Made by a program: the position numbers and the translations under genes. The notes beneath the pieces were generated by a model that searched no databases, was not told the origin of the DNA, and saw only the letters and a program-made list of their open reading frames with translations. Positions 33,301 to 33,432 of a stretch of 33,432 nt of DNA are shown piece by piece (positions within the stretch are counted from its first letter, which is position 1; each line of letters starts with the position of its first letter). The stretch is from Rikenellaceae bacterium (lineage in GTDB: Bacteria; Bacteroidota; Bacteroidia; Bacteroidales; Rikenellaceae): NCBI GenBank assembly GCA_030529085.1, contig JAUMXM010000023.1:1-33432 (forward strand), read 5' to 3'.

Positions 33301-33432
33301 ACCGTGATCCGAGAGGTAGGGCAGCCCCTCGATGGTGGCCATATCCCACTGCTTGAAGGGCGAGGGTGTGGCATCGATCAGCAGCGCGCCGCGCATAAAG
33401 CATCCACACCAAAGATTCCCCTCGCGGTCCTC
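30379..33432 (-). CDS. Second HTCS sensor-regulator, N-terminus beyond window
   Basis: The frame stays open to the window end, so the 1017 residues seen are the C-terminal part. The first visible residues, DREGNLWCG, are already a propeller repeat. The sensor continues with many Reg_prop repeats (ADTDGSIWCGTQDG, DSQNRLWVGVG, SRDGSMWVGTNNG) and a Y_Y_Y domain. One membrane helix (TFAYICYALIGCIVLCQVVY) precedes the kinase, with its phospho-His codon at 31918-31920 (DLSHEIRSPMTM), N-box NLINNALQYTPEG and G box DTGIGI. The receiver Asp codon is at 30997-30999 (LIISDVLMPGLDG). A C-terminal AraC HTH follows (VEMLAEEVGLSRTQLHRRL, then ISQVAYMLGFSSQSHFSTAFRK). It is intact as far as seen. It does not face a susCD pair in this window; its target is probably beyond the right edge. 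Confidence 0.96.
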   Translation of the reverse strand, partial: EDREGNLWCGCFMRGALLIDATPSPFKQWDMATIEGLPYLSDHGAVTAIHADTDGSIWCGTQDGSLFHLTAEGTFIDRFSVGSDPSTIYVDSQNRLWVGVGYKGVCQVDRKTGRCTYIDSSNHSRVKCVIEDHNGRLYAALLGAGVWCMDRNSTTAYQLTDRVSEENATLLRNSYINVLCIDSKNRLWIGHYLGVSCYDITNDCFLDVAKDELLNSSICYALAESRDGSMWVGTNNGLYAWNEVRRDYNRYTTENGLSSNIICGIAEDFGGHIWCSTFSGINRLRYEDDRITSYQMGIEGRGREYTRGAYYGNGRTLYFGDSYSITCFTPPIPPTNRTLTITLTALYLDNKPVTMESRTESGKPILQQPLAESDHLTLRHNQNSFTLEFSTLTFCDIENIRYRYRLTGGSSELYSTLDGSNRIAYNHLRPGNYTLDIFADLEGQPTGAKRLTIRIKRPWYSTTFAYICYALIGCIVLCQVVYSHRRRQRQIINEARLRLFADLSHEIRSPMTMILSPIESLLKRPHDSDTERALHTMQRNAHRILRLINQFLDIRKLDKGQLQLHCRKIDPTILIREILTSFELRAEQRRTTLTFTHSESANELWVDPESIEKVVSNLINNALQYTPEGGQIAVILTTNQATNEAVLVVSDTGIGIDEKHLEHIFERFYQVRAAERRSTAGFGIGLNLCRLLIELHHGTITAANRTDCRGTTFTVRLPLGCDHLAPEELLVEEATAVNFVPTATPGSEGEERPKRSVRAKSSCTLLIIDDDVEIRTFLDEELAPYYRLLLAKDGDEGLQIALTELPDLIISDVLMPGLDGLQLVRRLKATTNTNHIPIVLLTSKAEAEDRIEGLETGVDGYMAKPFRIEELRTLIDNLLKNRLRLRGKFSGSHQEDKIKKVELRANNEVLMERVMKIVNEHLDNPELSVEMLAEEVGLSRTQLHRRLKELTGISSGEFIRNIRLKKAAELLTERKVNISQVAYMLGFSSQSHFSTAFRKCYGVSPSEYILRNEKSSE

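Overview
This window looks like chromosome from a gut Bacteroidales bacterium. A fairly GC-rich member of the Rikenellaceae such as Alistipes is my best guess, inferred from gene content and codon use rather than proven. The evidence is a SusC/SusD pair, two giant hybrid two-component regulators (HTCS), a fimbrillin-like lipoprotein, a DUF4290 protein, a D-mannonate pathway built on a short-chain dehydrogenase, and many promoters of the Bacteroidetes type (TTTG, about 19-21 bp, TAnnTTTG).

Layout, left half. A truncated tRNA-Arg and a sigma-54 activator lacking its DNA-binding domain lie on the minus strand. A plus-strand run follows: DUF4290 protein, TlpA-like lipoprotein, LpxH-like phosphatase, thyA and folA, the last four nearly or actually overlapping. 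Then come initiator tRNA-Met and eno (minus). A 49-residue acidic peptide is followed by a mosaic fimbrillin-like lipoprotein. Next are a mannonate oxidoreductase and uxuA, an LPS-kinase-like protein, and a pheA - DAHP synthase/chorismate mutase operon. The pheA operon is preceded by a Phe-rich leader peptide and a terminator hairpin, a textbook-looking attenuator. tRNA-Ser(GGA) follows.

Layout, right half. Downstream of tRNA-Ser are a repeat-like segment and a truncated serine recombinase. The polysaccharide-utilisation-type locus comes next: susC, susD, and a third gene encoding only a SusC-type N-terminal domain plus plug with no barrel. A convergent 1433-residue HTCS is its likely regulator. 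Beyond it lies a gene graveyard: the C-terminal end of a GH29 alpha-L-fucosidase and an 87-bp decayed copy of the transporter gene found 1.6 kb downstream. An intact GH3 beta-N-acetylhexosaminidase lipoprotein, a dicarboxylate/amino-acid symporter and a rhodanese lipoprotein follow. A second HTCS (minus) runs off the right edge.

How the genes fit together. The thyA-folA pair supplies dTMP and tetrahydrofolate. The mannonate pair catalyses two steps of glucuronate breakdown. pheA and the DAHP synthase/chorismate mutase gene make the first and last committed enzymes towards phenylalanine and appear to be controlled by Phe-tRNA supply. The susCD locus plus HTCS would sense and import a glycan. 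The GH29 remnant and GH3 gene hint at fucose- or N-acetylhexosamine-containing substrates, but this is inference, because no complete polysaccharide lyase or endo-hydrolase is present. The most interesting items are the pheA attenuator, the barrel-less plug protein, the phased repeats upstream of the mannonate genes and upstream of susC, and the gene remnants.
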